Part shown: piece after piece, positions 53,925 through 63,065 of the stretch
How positions within the stretch are numbered: position 1 is the stretch's first letter
Layout: each line of letters begins with the position of its first letter
Assembly: GCF_003362805.1 (NCBI RefSeq)
Contig: NZ_QNQT01000003.1
Span: forward strand, 124,001 to 188,000
Direction: 5' to 3'
Length of the DNA stretch: 64,000 nucleotides
Source of the DNA: Neobacillus piezotolerans
Lineage (GTDB): Bacteria > Bacillota > Bacilli > Bacillales > Cytobacillaceae
The notes under the pieces: model-generated
Seen by the model: the letters and a program-made list of their open reading frames with translations, nothing else
Databases searched by the model: none
Told to the model about the DNA's origin: nothing
Translations under genes and position numbers: made by a program

Positions 53925-56429
53925 ATGAAAAAATTGTTGAACGTGTTTGCTTCACTGCTGCTTGTCATCACGCTCCTCCCGTTTTCAGGCGGCGCCGCCA
54001 AAGCGGACGGGCCGGATGTCAGCCTTTGGAATGTTGTCAAACCGCTTGGAACGACGGTTACATTCTTGAATACCGGTGCGCACCCCGACGATGAACGGAG
54101 CGATCTTCTCGCCTATTTGTCAAGGGGGCTCGGCGTGAAAACGTCCAGCCTGATCGCCAACCGCGGCGAGGGCGGGCAAAATGAAATCGGCCAGGAATTG
54201 GGCAACGCCCTCGGCATCATCCGTTCAAGGGAAATGATCGAGGCCGCGAAAATAACTGGCGTAAAGGCCTATCATCTCAGCGAAACAACCTCGGACGATA
54301 TTTATGATTTCGGCTTTTCAAAAAGCCCCGATGAAACGTTGGAAAAATGGGGAGAAGATGTCACATACGAACGGCTGATCCGCTTCATCCGGACATACCA
54401 GCCTGACATCGTCATGCCATCCTTCCTGAACGTCGATACACAGCACGGCCATCACCGCGCGATATCCATCCTAAGCGAAAAAGCCTTTAAGGACGCCTCG
54501 GATCCCGCCGTTTATCCTGAACAATTAAAAGAAGGCCTGTCTGTCTGGCAGGTGAAAAAATTCTATCTTCCAGTATCAAAGGATGTTGTGACTACCTCGA
54601 TTGAAATTGGCATGTTCGATCCGATTTACGGGATGTCGTATCCACAGCTCGGCGAACAGTCACGCTATATGCACAAAAGCCAGGGAATGGGAAGCGACAT
54701 CCCTGTTGCCCCACGGCAAGCGCATCTTCAGCTAGTGAAGTCCGCCGTTGACACAAAAGGAGACAACAGCCTGTTCGCGGGTATTCCATATGACTTCAGT
54801 GAATGGGCGCAAGTTTTACCGAAAAACGCGAATGACCTGAAGATTCAATTCACTAAGCTTCAGGAAGAACTCGATGCAATCATCGCCGCCTACCCTAACA
54901 GGGACAGTGTATTTTCCACGAGCCAGAAAGCATTGAAGGATGTCAACAGGCTTTTGGATAAAACAAAAAGCGCAAAGCTTGATGCTGCTTTGAAAAACGA
55001 CCTCCTCCATAAGCTATCCCTTAAGGAAGAGCAGCTCCAGGAAGCAAGCTTCGAAGCTTCCGGCCTCACCGCTGACGCAAAAGCTGCCGACAACATCCTG
55101 AATCAGGGACAAACGACGACTGTGACTGTCGAGCTTAAAAACAACGGCGGACAGGAACTGAAAAACGCCAAGGCTGAATTGCTCGTTCCGGATGGCTGGA
55201 AGGTTTCAGGGAACGGTTCAGCTGGCAGCCTGTCTCCGGGTGAAGCGGCAAAGCTAACGTTTAAAGTTGCTGTGCCTAAGGACGCCGATTACTACCATGC
55301 GTACAACGAACCGGCTATCCGCACGGCTGTCAGCTTTGAATCCGCCGGCGCTAAAACCGTACAGGTGAAGGAGCTTGACGGAACGGTGGCGGTCCTCCCG
55401 GATGTGGCGCTGACATTGTCGCCGGAGGATATCGTCGTGAATACCGCGAATGTTCAGGATGAAATCCCGGTTACCGTTAAGGTGAGGAATTACCATGATG
55501 GAGAGACAAGCGCGAAGGTTGCACTGAACGTCCCGGCAGGTTGGAATGCGTCGCCGGCTGTGGGTGTTGTCCAATTTTCCAAAAAGCTTGAGGAAAAAGA
55601 AGTTGCCTTTAAGCTCGTTCCGCCTGCTGACGTGAAGGAAGGGAACTTCGAAATTGACGCTGTGGCCGAAGTGAATGGGAAAACGGTCGGCTCGACGATC
55701 CAGGAAATCAGCTACGGCCATATCGGGACGTTTTATTACGAGTATCCCGCGAAGGTGAACGGAGTCGCGTTCGAGCTGCTTGTTAATCGCGATTTGAAAA
55801 TCGGCTATATTGAGAGTGGCTTTGATATGGTCGCTGATTACCTTGCGAATGCGGGTTTGAATATTACGAAGCTGACGGAGGCCGATTTGGCTTCTGGGGA
55901 TTTGAGCCAGTACGATACGATTGTTACCGGCATCCGCGCCTACTTGTCGCGCCATGACTTGAAGGCGAACAATGAACGCCTGAAGGAATACGTCGCAAAT
56001 GGCGGGCACCTGGTCGTCCAATACCATAAACCGGAGGATGGCTGGAACAAGGATACGACTGCGCCCTATCCACTGACAATCGGCAGCCCGTCCATTAAGT
56101 GGAGGGTAACGGATGAAAACGCCAAAGTGACTGTGCTGCAGCCTGATTCGCCGCTGTTCAACTATCCGAACAAGATCACGGACAGTGACTGGTCCGGCTG
56201 GGTCCAGGAACGGGGGCTGTACTACCCGATGGCTTGGGCGCCTGAGTATCAGACATTTGTCAGCATGGCCGACCCGGGAGAAGCGCCATTCGATGGCGGC
56301 ATCCTTATGGCCAACTACGGTAAAGGCACATACCTTTATACAAATCTCGTCTTCTACCGCCAAATCCAGGGGCAGGTTCCCGGCGGATATCGCATTTTCA
56401 CCAACCTCATCAGCTACCATGCCGAGTGA
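53925..56429 (+). CDS. Secreted PIG-L deacetylase with C-terminal accessory domains
   Basis: This 834-residue exported protein has a signal peptide (1-27) and a LmbE/PIG-L domain with the metal motif GAHPDDE (about 46-52) and a downstream HGHH (about 169-172). The family N-deacetylates GlcNAc-type groups. NEW3-like and beta-rich domains follow (about 380-600), then a glutamine-amidotransferase-like domain (about 605-834) with RAYLSRHDLKANNERLKEYVANGG. It lacks a wall sorting signal. Divergent from the ROK operon with shared operators, so it likely acts on a glycan whose product the importer takes up. Confidence 0.88.
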   Translation: MKKLLNVFASLLLVITLLPFSGGAAKADGPDVSLWNVVKPLGTTVTFLNTGAHPDDERSDLLAYLSRGLGVKTSSLIANRGEGGQNEIGQELGNALGIIRSREMIEAAKITGVKAYHLSETTSDDIYDFGFSKSPDETLEKWGEDVTYERLIRFIRTYQPDIVMPSFLNVDTQHGHHRAISILSEKAFKDASDPAVYPEQLKEGLSVWQVKKFYLPVSKDVVTTSIEIGMFDPIYGMSYPQLGEQSRYMHKSQGMGSDIPVAPRQAHLQLVKSAVDTKGDNSLFAGIPYDFSEWAQVLPKNANDLKIQFTKLQEELDAIIAAYPNRDSVFSTSQKALKDVNRLLDKTKSAKLDAALKNDLLHKLSLKEEQLQEASFEASGLTADAKAADNILNQGQTTTVTVELKNNGGQELKNAKAELLVPDGWKVSGNGSAGSLSPGEAAKLTFKVAVPKDADYYHAYNEPAIRTAVSFESAGAKTVQVKELDGTVAVLPDVALTLSPEDIVVNTANVQDEIPVTVKVRNYHDGETSAKVALNVPAGWNASPAVGVVQFSKKLEEKEVAFKLVPPADVKEGNFEIDAVAEVNGKTVGSTIQEISYGHIGTFYYEYPAKVNGVAFELLVNRDLKIGYIESGFDMVADYLANAGLNITKLTEADLASGDLSQYDTIVTGIRAYLSRHDLKANNERLKEYVANGGHLVVQYHKPEDGWNKDTTAPYPLTIGSPSIKWRVTDENAKVTVLQPDSPLFNYPNKITDSDWSGWVQERGLYYPMAWAPEYQTFVSMADPGEAPFDGGILMANYGKGTYLYTNLVFYRQIQGQVPGGYRIFTNLISYHAE

Positions 56430-56447
56430 AGTTGGGTAATACAATAG

Positions 56448-56476
56448 AAGGAAGCAGGTTTTTCCTGCTTCCTTTT
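56448..56476. terminator. Bidirectional terminator between PIG-L gene and yhf operon
   Basis: AAGGAAGCAGG/CCTGCTTCCTT stem with T-runs, between convergent genes. Confidence 0.88.
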
Positions 56477-56482
56477 CGTTTG

Positions 56483-57676
56483 CTATTTAAGAATCATGCT
56501 TAAAAAGCTTTCTCCCTGTTCGGTTTTTGGCAAGCCGAAGAAGGCACTGAGTGTGGCCCCGATATCGGCCATCGTTTCCCGGGTTCCGATATGGACTTGC
56601 CGGACTTTTTTTCCCGAGATCATAATCGGAACATATTCACGGGTGTGATTTGAATGGCCAATGGTAGGGTCATTTCCATGGTCAGCCATGATGATGATCA
56701 TATCTTCTTCATTCATCGAAGGAAGAAAGTCTTCCAGCCACTGGTCCGTTTTATTCAATATTTCCGCATACCAGTCCGGATCCTCGGAATGTCCCGCAAG
56801 ATCGGTTTCCTGTATATTAACAAGGTAGGCCGCGTTCTCTTCCTCCTGTTCGTATGTTTCCTTCAAAACCTGGAGGATTTTATCAGTATCGACGAGCGGG
56901 TAGGCTGGTCCCTTTCCGTGCAGGACATCGGCTGTTTTGCCGATGCGGTAAACCTTTAGACTATGTTGCGCGGCAATCATCGGGAACTGTCCTTTTATAT
57001 TGACCCCATATCCCATATGATAAACTTCGTAGCCCTTCCCATAAACGCCTGCTTTCGGGCTGTCGACTCCCCACTGGCCAGGATTCTTCTCTTTCACGAC
57101 AGAAAGGATTTTTTTAATGGAAGTATACGGTCCCCCATATGCGATCACCCTGCTGGTGTCGACGTGTTCGCGGACTATTTTGCCGACCTTTTTTAAATCT
57201 TCGAACGGCATTATGTTAAAGTCTGCACAAAGATTGATAATATTACCTAAAGAAGACTCTAGATTATCCCCGACAACACACCCACCGTTGACGACGAAAA
57301 CGGGACGCCCTGGCCAAGGATAGCTGATTTCATAGCCCTTCTCTTTAAGTGCCGCTGCCAATTCCTGATGGATGTCCTTCATCAATCTTTTCGTGGACTT
57401 TTTCGGACAGCTCCCGGCGATTTCCTGGTGGCCAAGATACGTATCCGCGCCATGGTGGGCTAGCTTCGATTTCCCGTAAGCATGGATGGAAGGTTCTTTC
57501 CCGTCCGAAAGCGCCCCGAGCCCAAGTCCATATAAAGTTGGAATATGCAATGAAGGAACAGCTTCGCGGATGTGATTAAATGTGTTTGCTTGGCAGTCCG
57601 CCGGATTAAATTCGTTGCAATCCTCCATCGCGCCAATCCCGAAGCTGTCAATGACTAGCAAAATCGCTTTTGCCAT
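56483..57676 (-). CDS. yhfW: Phosphopentomutase-like enzyme (YhfW)
   Basis: This 397-residue metalloenzyme of the alkaline phosphatase superfamily is DeoB-like. N-terminal LLVIDSFGIGAMED (metal Asp), GADTYLGHQEIAG with the phospho-acceptor Thr, and C-terminal MADHGNDPTIGHSNHTREYVP are conserved. In E. coli yhfW sits in the same gene set. Start ATG 57676 follows AAAGGAAGTGG; last gene of the operon. Confidence 0.85.
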   Translation of the reverse strand: MAKAILLVIDSFGIGAMEDCNEFNPADCQANTFNHIREAVPSLHIPTLYGLGLGALSDGKEPSIHAYGKSKLAHHGADTYLGHQEIAGSCPKKSTKRLMKDIHQELAAALKEKGYEISYPWPGRPVFVVNGGCVVGDNLESSLGNIINLCADFNIMPFEDLKKVGKIVREHVDTSRVIAYGGPYTSIKKILSVVKEKNPGQWGVDSPKAGVYGKGYEVYHMGYGVNIKGQFPMIAAQHSLKVYRIGKTADVLHGKGPAYPLVDTDKILQVLKETYEQEEENAAYLVNIQETDLAGHSEDPDWYAEILNKTDQWLEDFLPSMNEEDMIIIMADHGNDPTIGHSNHTREYVPIMISGKKVRQVHIGTRETMADIGATLSAFFGLPKTEQGESFLSMILK

Positions 57677-57678
57677 TG

Positions 57679-58839
57679 TTACCACTTCCTTTCGAAATGC
57701 ACCAGCTCAGGATTTCCAGATTGAATGCCTTTAACCAGCGCGATATGGGCCCTCGTGACAAACACTTGAGTCCGGAAGGCGAACACGGCTGTGTCTCCAG
57801 TTTTTATCGTGAAGTTATCACTTTTTCCGATTCTGCCATAATAGTCGATCGCTTCGGGGCTCCCTTCATAGGCGGGGACAAATTGATCCAAGATGGTTTC
57901 CTCGGAATCGCCCACCAGGCAGCCGGATAAATTTGAACGGCCATAATACCCTCCGCCAATCACATAACTATAATCTGAATCGCAATGGGATACCTCGGTT
58001 ACATAGATGATAGCGGGCTTTTCCGGTAAATCCTTATACGCATGCAATGGAGTTGTCCCGGTGAGTGCGTGTCCGGGTTCACCGTGGGTTACCCCGTTTT
58101 CAGCCAAAAATGGAATCGTTTCTACACTCGTCGCACTTGGCCCATTGACCTGTTGGACTGTAATGCCATTCTGCTCAAGAATGACTCTTGCCTTTAACAA
58201 TGTATAAAAGTTGGGGGTCGGAATCATGGCATCATGGGATTCCGAGAGCTGGAAATTCGGGAATGTTGTAATGCCGGCTATCCTGATTCCCGGCAAGCTT
58301 TTCAATATGGCCAAGGAGGATGGCAAATCCCTCAATTGGAATCCGCCTTCCTGCCCCGGATAAATAAGATCAGATTCCCCATACACTTTAAGCAAGATAT
58401 CCTGGACTTGGCCAAGCTTTATTGCCGCATTCGACACCTGTTCTGCTTTTTCGTTCGAAAAGATGGTCACGACCTCGGGTTTCCACGAAAGCACTTCATC
58501 CCATTGGTTTTTGCCGGGCTGGACAAGGTGCCCGATATTTCCAATCGGAATTCCCGCTTCAAACAATGTCTTCCCTTCATCGAATTCAACCGCAACAGCT
58601 TTTTGAATGCCATTCCCAGAGATAAGTTTGGCAACTTCGGGAAGCCTGCCCAGCTGCTTGCTCATAAAATAAAGATGAAAGTTGTGCTCTTTAGCGGCCT
58701 TGGAAAGCAGCCTCACATTTTCTTGTAAACTATCCAAATCAATCACATACGTATTTGGGGGAATCTTCCCCATTTGGTGCAGCGCGGTGCCGGTACGGAT
58801 TAGCCCTGGATTCCTTCTTTTCGTAACATCTAAAAACAT
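57679..58839 (-). CDS. yhfX: Alanine-racemase-like PLP enzyme (YhfX)
   Basis: This 386-residue protein has the N-terminal domain of fold-type III PLP enzymes (NTYVIDLDSL then YFMSKQLGR, whose Lys is the PLP site). It lacks the usual C-terminal alanine racemase signature. It matches the YhfX group next to yhfS and yhfW. The amino acid substrate is unknown. Start ATG follows GGGGGGAAC. Confidence 0.85.
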   Translation of the reverse strand: MFLDVTKRRNPGLIRTGTALHQMGKIPPNTYVIDLDSLQENVRLLSKAAKEHNFHLYFMSKQLGRLPEVAKLISGNGIQKAVAVEFDEGKTLFEAGIPIGNIGHLVQPGKNQWDEVLSWKPEVVTIFSNEKAEQVSNAAIKLGQVQDILLKVYGESDLIYPGQEGGFQLRDLPSSLAILKSLPGIRIAGITTFPNFQLSESHDAMIPTPNFYTLLKARVILEQNGITVQQVNGPSATSVETIPFLAENGVTHGEPGHALTGTTPLHAYKDLPEKPAIIYVTEVSHCDSDYSYVIGGGYYGRSNLSGCLVGDSEETILDQFVPAYEGSPEAIDYYGRIGKSDNFTIKTGDTAVFAFRTQVFVTRAHIALVKGIQSGNPELVHFERKW

Positions 58840-58882
58840 GAAGTTCCCCCCTTTTCATTGGGATTCTCTAACGATGCGTATC

Positions 58883-60016
58883 TCATGTTTCCATTGCTTC
58901 CGGTATCGCTTTTTGCAAAATTGAAATGATCGTCGACGCGCCCGCCTTCATCGGATTGATTCTGAGTCCATAGTCCTTGAGGCGGGGCTGGGCTTCAATA
59001 AAGCTTCCTGACACACGGTAAATCATCGGGATAATCTCGTATTTTGACTCGGCCCCCACCGGGTGGGTCGCAGCGCCTTTCGTATCACTGATGGAAATGA
59101 CTTTTTTCGCGATTGGATGGGCCAATTCAACAATGACGTTTTTCGATTGGGCGTTTGTCATATAGGCAGAATCGATTCCAGGCACTTCCCCTTCATTTAA
59201 CCGCCTGCACAATTCCTCAACCTGTTCGTTCTGGATGGCGAGGGAAACCGGGGCGAAAGTCATCATTCTTAAAAGTTCCATCGCTTCGTACCCCTGAACC
59301 TGGCCGCCTCCGGAATAATTACGTTCATGGATAAAATCGATTGCTTCCTTTTTTCCTACAATGATGCCGATGCCTTCAGGGCCCAATACTTTAAAACCAG
59401 AAAAGGTAGAGTAATCCGCTCCATACTCCACGCCAATTCCATGGGTCTTGAATGCACAATAGTTATCGTCCACGACGATTGGCAAATCCGGGCGGACACT
59501 TTTCACCGCCGAAATTACTTCCTTTAGACTATAAGTGTCGGTAGGCTGCTGCCGCGCATGCTGTATATAAAAAACCTTCGCGTCACTTACCGTGTTGACT
59601 ACGTTTTGGACATCCTCAATCCTGTTATAATCGGCGCTTACCGTATTCAAGCCAAGGATCCGGATTGTTTCCTTCGTCGTCATGTAAACCGGGGCACTAT
59701 GGATGATCATTTTTTCTCCCGCGGAAAGAAGTGAACTCAAGATAGTGCGAATCGCCCCTGTTCCAGCACCCCTTACGAGTGCGCACTCCTCCGCTTCAAA
59801 GAAATCAGCGATAGCCCGTTCCACCAGGTATGTTTGTTCAGGGCGTTTCCATTTCGGGGAAACGCCCAAATCGCCCATTGATAAAAACTGCTTCCCTTCA
59901 AAATGCCTGCTCATCATATGGACAAGACTGAACTGCAATTCTTTTGCTTCATCAATTGATAAACTCGGCAAAACCGATTCCGCGTATTTTAGCTTAGTTC
60001 GATCATATCCCGGCAA
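58883..60016 (-). CDS. yhfS: PLP-dependent aminotransferase-like protein (YhfS)
   Basis: This 377-residue fold-type I PLP protein has LVRGAGTGAIRTIL, IVVDDNYCAFKTHG and the PLP Lys in TFSGFKVLGPEG. It is related to the cystathionine-synthase class. In E. coli YhfS is likewise beside Php. It begins 6 bp after php; translation is coupled. Confidence 0.85.
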   Translation of the reverse strand: MPGYDRTKLKYAESVLPSLSIDEAKELQFSLVHMMSRHFEGKQFLSMGDLGVSPKWKRPEQTYLVERAIADFFEAEECALVRGAGTGAIRTILSSLLSAGEKMIIHSAPVYMTTKETIRILGLNTVSADYNRIEDVQNVVNTVSDAKVFYIQHARQQPTDTYSLKEVISAVKSVRPDLPIVVDDNYCAFKTHGIGVEYGADYSTFSGFKVLGPEGIGIIVGKKEAIDFIHERNYSGGGQVQGYEAMELLRMMTFAPVSLAIQNEQVEELCRRLNEGEVPGIDSAYMTNAQSKNVIVELAHPIAKKVISISDTKGAATHPVGAESKYEIIPMIYRVSGSFIEAQPRLKDYGLRINPMKAGASTIISILQKAIPEAMET

Positions 60017-60022
60017 CGTGAA

Positions 60023-60934
60023 TCACTCCTTAATCGTAAAAGCTCTTGCTGGATTGGAAACCAGGAATAGATGAATAACTTCCTCTGGTACTCCCGCTGT
60101 TCTGAGACGCGGCACAAAGTGCTCAAGAACTAGCCCATATCCAGGGCCGCCATGTTTTTTCCAATGTGATTTCCTTGTTAAATCCGCCGATAATAGAATT
60201 TGTTTTTCATATCCGCGCACGATGAAATCTAGCAAAAAGTCAACCCGCTCTTCATCTGGGCGGTAGTTGTTTTTGCCAATCGTGTCAAAATCAATGAAGA
60301 CGCCTGTTTCAAGGACAGCCAGAACCTCATCCTTATTCGGATTAAGGTCCTGATGGCCAATAATGATTTGTTCGGCTGGCAGTCCGTGGGAAGTCAATAA
60401 TTCGACTTGTTCAAATCCCAATGTCCCAAGTGTCGTATGAGTTGTCACTGGAAGCCCGGTTTCCTTCCCCGCAATGGCCGCTCCAATCAACAGCTCTTTT
60501 TCAATAGGCTTCATCTCATCCTTGCTGGAGCCAACCTCGCCAATGACGCCTGGAAGAATCCCAGTCCCATCAATTCCTTCTTTTGCTTCGCGGATAAAAT
60601 GCCTGGCAAATTGTTCAGAATCCCACTCGGCGGCATAGTACGGAATAAATGGATCTTTATAAAAGCCGGTGCAGGTTACAATATGCACGCCTGATTTCTC
60701 ACTTAGCCTTTTTAATCTATTAACATCCCGGCCCATTCCATCATTCGTCACTTCCACCATCGAACGGCCGCCCAGCCGGTAAAAATCATTCAATTCCTCA
60801 AGCATGCCCTCTTCGTCATCAAGGATCGTATCAGGATCTTTCTTAATTCTCGAAAGGTCAATCGACAAATGTTCATGGACAGCGCAAACGCCGAATTCCT
60901 CCGGCTTGATCTTGCCTAGGACTGTTTGTATCAT
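60023..60934 (-). CDS. php: Phosphotriesterase homology protein (Php, YhfV)
   Basis: This 303-residue amidohydrolase-superfamily enzyme has metal ligands in VHEHLSID, Glu of VIGEVGSSK, THTTLG, IGHQDL and the catalytic Asp in LLSADL. Glu replaces the carboxylated Lys of phosphotriesterases, as in E. coli Php. The native substrate is not known. 15 bp after yhfT. Confidence 0.88.
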   Translation of the reverse strand: MIQTVLGKIKPEEFGVCAVHEHLSIDLSRIKKDPDTILDDEEGMLEELNDFYRLGGRSMVEVTNDGMGRDVNRLKRLSEKSGVHIVTCTGFYKDPFIPYYAAEWDSEQFARHFIREAKEGIDGTGILPGVIGEVGSSKDEMKPIEKELLIGAAIAGKETGLPVTTHTTLGTLGFEQVELLTSHGLPAEQIIIGHQDLNPNKDEVLAVLETGVFIDFDTIGKNNYRPDEERVDFLLDFIVRGYEKQILLSADLTRKSHWKKHGGPGYGLVLEHFVPRLRTAGVPEEVIHLFLVSNPARAFTIKE

Positions 60935-60949
60935 CTTGAACCCTCGTTC

Positions 60950-62242
60950 CTATTTTGGAATTGTCATAAGCCCCATCACCACTAGAATGTTTGCAATGAT
61001 TCCTACTAGAATCGCGCCAACCGGACCTACCGCCATGCGCACAATTGGCCGGCCGGCAGCCTCATTCAACAAGTAAGTCCCAGCGATGAAAAAGAACCCA
61101 AATCCAGGGGCAATCGCATTTGCGGCATTGGCGCCGCCAATCAATAGCGCAACCTCAAGCAACTTCGACATGGCGTTTCGGATATTTTCACCAGAATTAC
61201 GGATGCCGGGGTATTTATCCAAAAATCTTGCAATACTAGCCAAAAGCATGACTTCGAGGAAAATAACAATAACACCTGCTAGTAAAGCAACCCAGACATT
61301 CGGTGAGAATAGACCGACAACAAATATGAGCGTAAAGCCAACTGGGCTGTATACACCCGTTGCAATCGCGGTACTCGCTATTAAAGGAATGAACCCAAGA
61401 GCACGCGCGGCAGCCGCAATTCCCGCGTCAGTCTCTTTGCCATCAGCAAGCAGATTGAGAGAAATAGGATCCCCAGCCATGATGGCCAGGTTCGTCGCAG
61501 CGGCAATTAAGCCTCCGATAATCATGAAGAAAACGACATTCTTTCGGATCTTGGCTACCTTGTCACTGAAGATGGCTGCCAGATCGATTGAAGTGCCTTC
61601 CTCTTTCTTTTCTTTCATTGCAAAAACGAGAAGGAAAATCATACCTGTAATAAGTGCCATACCTTCCTGGTTCAAGGTGACTGCTGTGTCGGAGAAGGTC
61701 AAAAATTTGTTTTCATTTACAAAAACAGCCAATTGGCGAACGATTGCAGAAACGATAAAAGTTACGAGTCCTTTTTTTACACTGAACTGAAAAGCGACCG
61801 CAAGCGCGGGGAATGCCATAAACGTAACGACGACCGGCGCGCCGACCTGGCCCATGGCCGGAAGAAAGTTCAAGGGAAGTTTTTCAAAGAGCTTTACGAA
61901 CCCCTCTAGCCCAACGAGCAAGCCGGCGCCATAAGCACCGCCAATGATTGCTGCCACAGGTGTGCCCCACTTGTTCTTTGGAGTCATCAGCCCGATAATG
62001 TCAGTCCCAAGCAGGATACTGTGGATTAAAATAATACTTGCCGTTAATGTGAAGGGTATCCCGAAGCCGATTACCAGACCAAAACTCATCGCGAATGCGG
62101 TGAAGGCCAGGTCCCTTCTTGTCAGCCGGCCTTCTGTATGTTCCGAAACAATTGGGCGGAGCCCGTCATTGAACACCGCGATATTCATATTGGCCAAGAC
62201 AGCAGCAACAGCACCGATTAAGACAATCAACGTCATTTCCAT
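60950..62242 (-). CDS. yhfT: Integral membrane protein YhfT, putative transporter
   Basis: This 430-residue protein has about 11-12 transmembrane segments and a repeated Gly-rich pattern (IIGGAYGAGLLVGLEG, LIGGANAANAIAPGFGF). It matches YhfT of the E. coli yhf cluster. A role in uptake of the pathway substrate is likely. Confidence 0.85.
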   Translation of the reverse strand: MEMTLIVLIGAVAAVLANMNIAVFNDGLRPIVSEHTEGRLTRRDLAFTAFAMSFGLVIGFGIPFTLTASIILIHSILLGTDIIGLMTPKNKWGTPVAAIIGGAYGAGLLVGLEGFVKLFEKLPLNFLPAMGQVGAPVVVTFMAFPALAVAFQFSVKKGLVTFIVSAIVRQLAVFVNENKFLTFSDTAVTLNQEGMALITGMIFLLVFAMKEKKEEGTSIDLAAIFSDKVAKIRKNVVFFMIIGGLIAAATNLAIMAGDPISLNLLADGKETDAGIAAAARALGFIPLIASTAIATGVYSPVGFTLIFVVGLFSPNVWVALLAGVIVIFLEVMLLASIARFLDKYPGIRNSGENIRNAMSKLLEVALLIGGANAANAIAPGFGFFFIAGTYLLNEAAGRPIVRMAVGPVGAILVGIIANILVVMGLMTIPK

Positions 62243-62269
62243 CGTTTTTTCCTCCTAATAAATGTAGAT

Positions 62270-62629
62270 TTAGGCCTTACTTTTTATTGCTGCCAGAATC
62301 ATTGGAACTGCCTGATCTTTATGGTCAGCCGTAAAGCCAAAGGCTACCTTTCCTTCATTAACCGCCTGAATCACATTCTCCTCGACGGGCCTTTTGCCGG
62401 GCATTGAGACCGTTTCACATTTTGGTTTTCCCAGAAGCGCGATTGCCATGGCCAAAGCGCCGCCGCCACCGGTATGGCATGCGCCTAGATAATAATCTGC
62501 CTGGCCGGTCTTGACCGCCATCGCTGCGTCGAGATCCGATTTAACAATTGTCGTAATACTGCTATCAAAGCTTTTTACTAAACTATCAATCTCCTTTTTA
62601 TCTACTTGGCCGCCAATTACAATTTTCAT
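62270..62629 (-). CDS. yhfU: YhfU/DUF2620 family protein
   Basis: This 119-residue protein matches DUF2620 (YhfU): KIVIGGQVDKKEID, the GACHTGGGGALAMAI core and AFGFTADHKDQAVPMI. It may be a small carrier or enzyme subunit. It overlaps yhfY by 4 bp (ATGA). Confidence 0.85.
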   Translation of the reverse strand: MKIVIGGQVDKKEIDSLVKSFDSSITTIVKSDLDAAMAVKTGQADYYLGACHTGGGGALAMAIALLGKPKCETVSMPGKRPVEENVIQAVNEGKVAFGFTADHKDQAVPMILAAIKSKA

Positions 62630-63009
62630 TCCGTCACTCTCCTTATATGGTTTTGCAAAAACACATTTGTATAGTGAAGCAATAGATAATCAATTTCTTC
62701 GGGCGGCAATGGTTTTCCGTGGATTGTTTCAACGTATCTAATTTCTTCCATTGCCTCATCAAACCATTGAGATTGTCTTACCTCTCCCATCAATTCAGGC
62801 ATTGGCCCTTCGATTTCTTCACCCCTTTCAATTCTCGAAATCGCGGTCGGCAAATGGGTAAATAACATTTCGGAACCCTCGATATGTTCCGCTCCCAAAC
62901 GCTTTAGCAGCTGCTTACATGCCTCAAGGCAAATGCTCGCCGACCTTTCTGTGATTACTTCAGAATCTAGTAAAATAGAAAGTCTCTCTTTAAGATCTTT
63001 GATATTCAT
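62626..63009 (-). CDS. yhfY: PRD-domain protein (YhfY-like)
   Basis: This protein of about 127 residues resembles a stand-alone PTS regulation domain: conserved His in MLFTHLPTAISRI and in LLLHYTNVFL. It may couple the operon to PTS state. ATG 63009 follows GGAGGATTTT. Overlaps yhfU. Confidence 0.82.
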   Translation of the reverse strand: MNIKDLKERLSILLDSEVITERSASICLEACKQLLKRLGAEHIEGSEMLFTHLPTAISRIERGEEIEGPMPELMGEVRQSQWFDEAMEEIRYVETIHGKPLPPEEIDYLLLHYTNVFLQNHIRRVTE

Positions 63010-63065
63010 AAAATCCTCCAAAATACTGTATTTAGTATATTCATCTCAAAGGAAAATTAGTCCAC

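Noticed and set aside
55254-56444. A 396-codon open frame antisense to the PIG-L gene
   Set aside because: It lies wholly inside a well-supported coding gene on the other strand, has no ribosome-binding site, and its product has no domain. It reflects codon bias of the sense gene.
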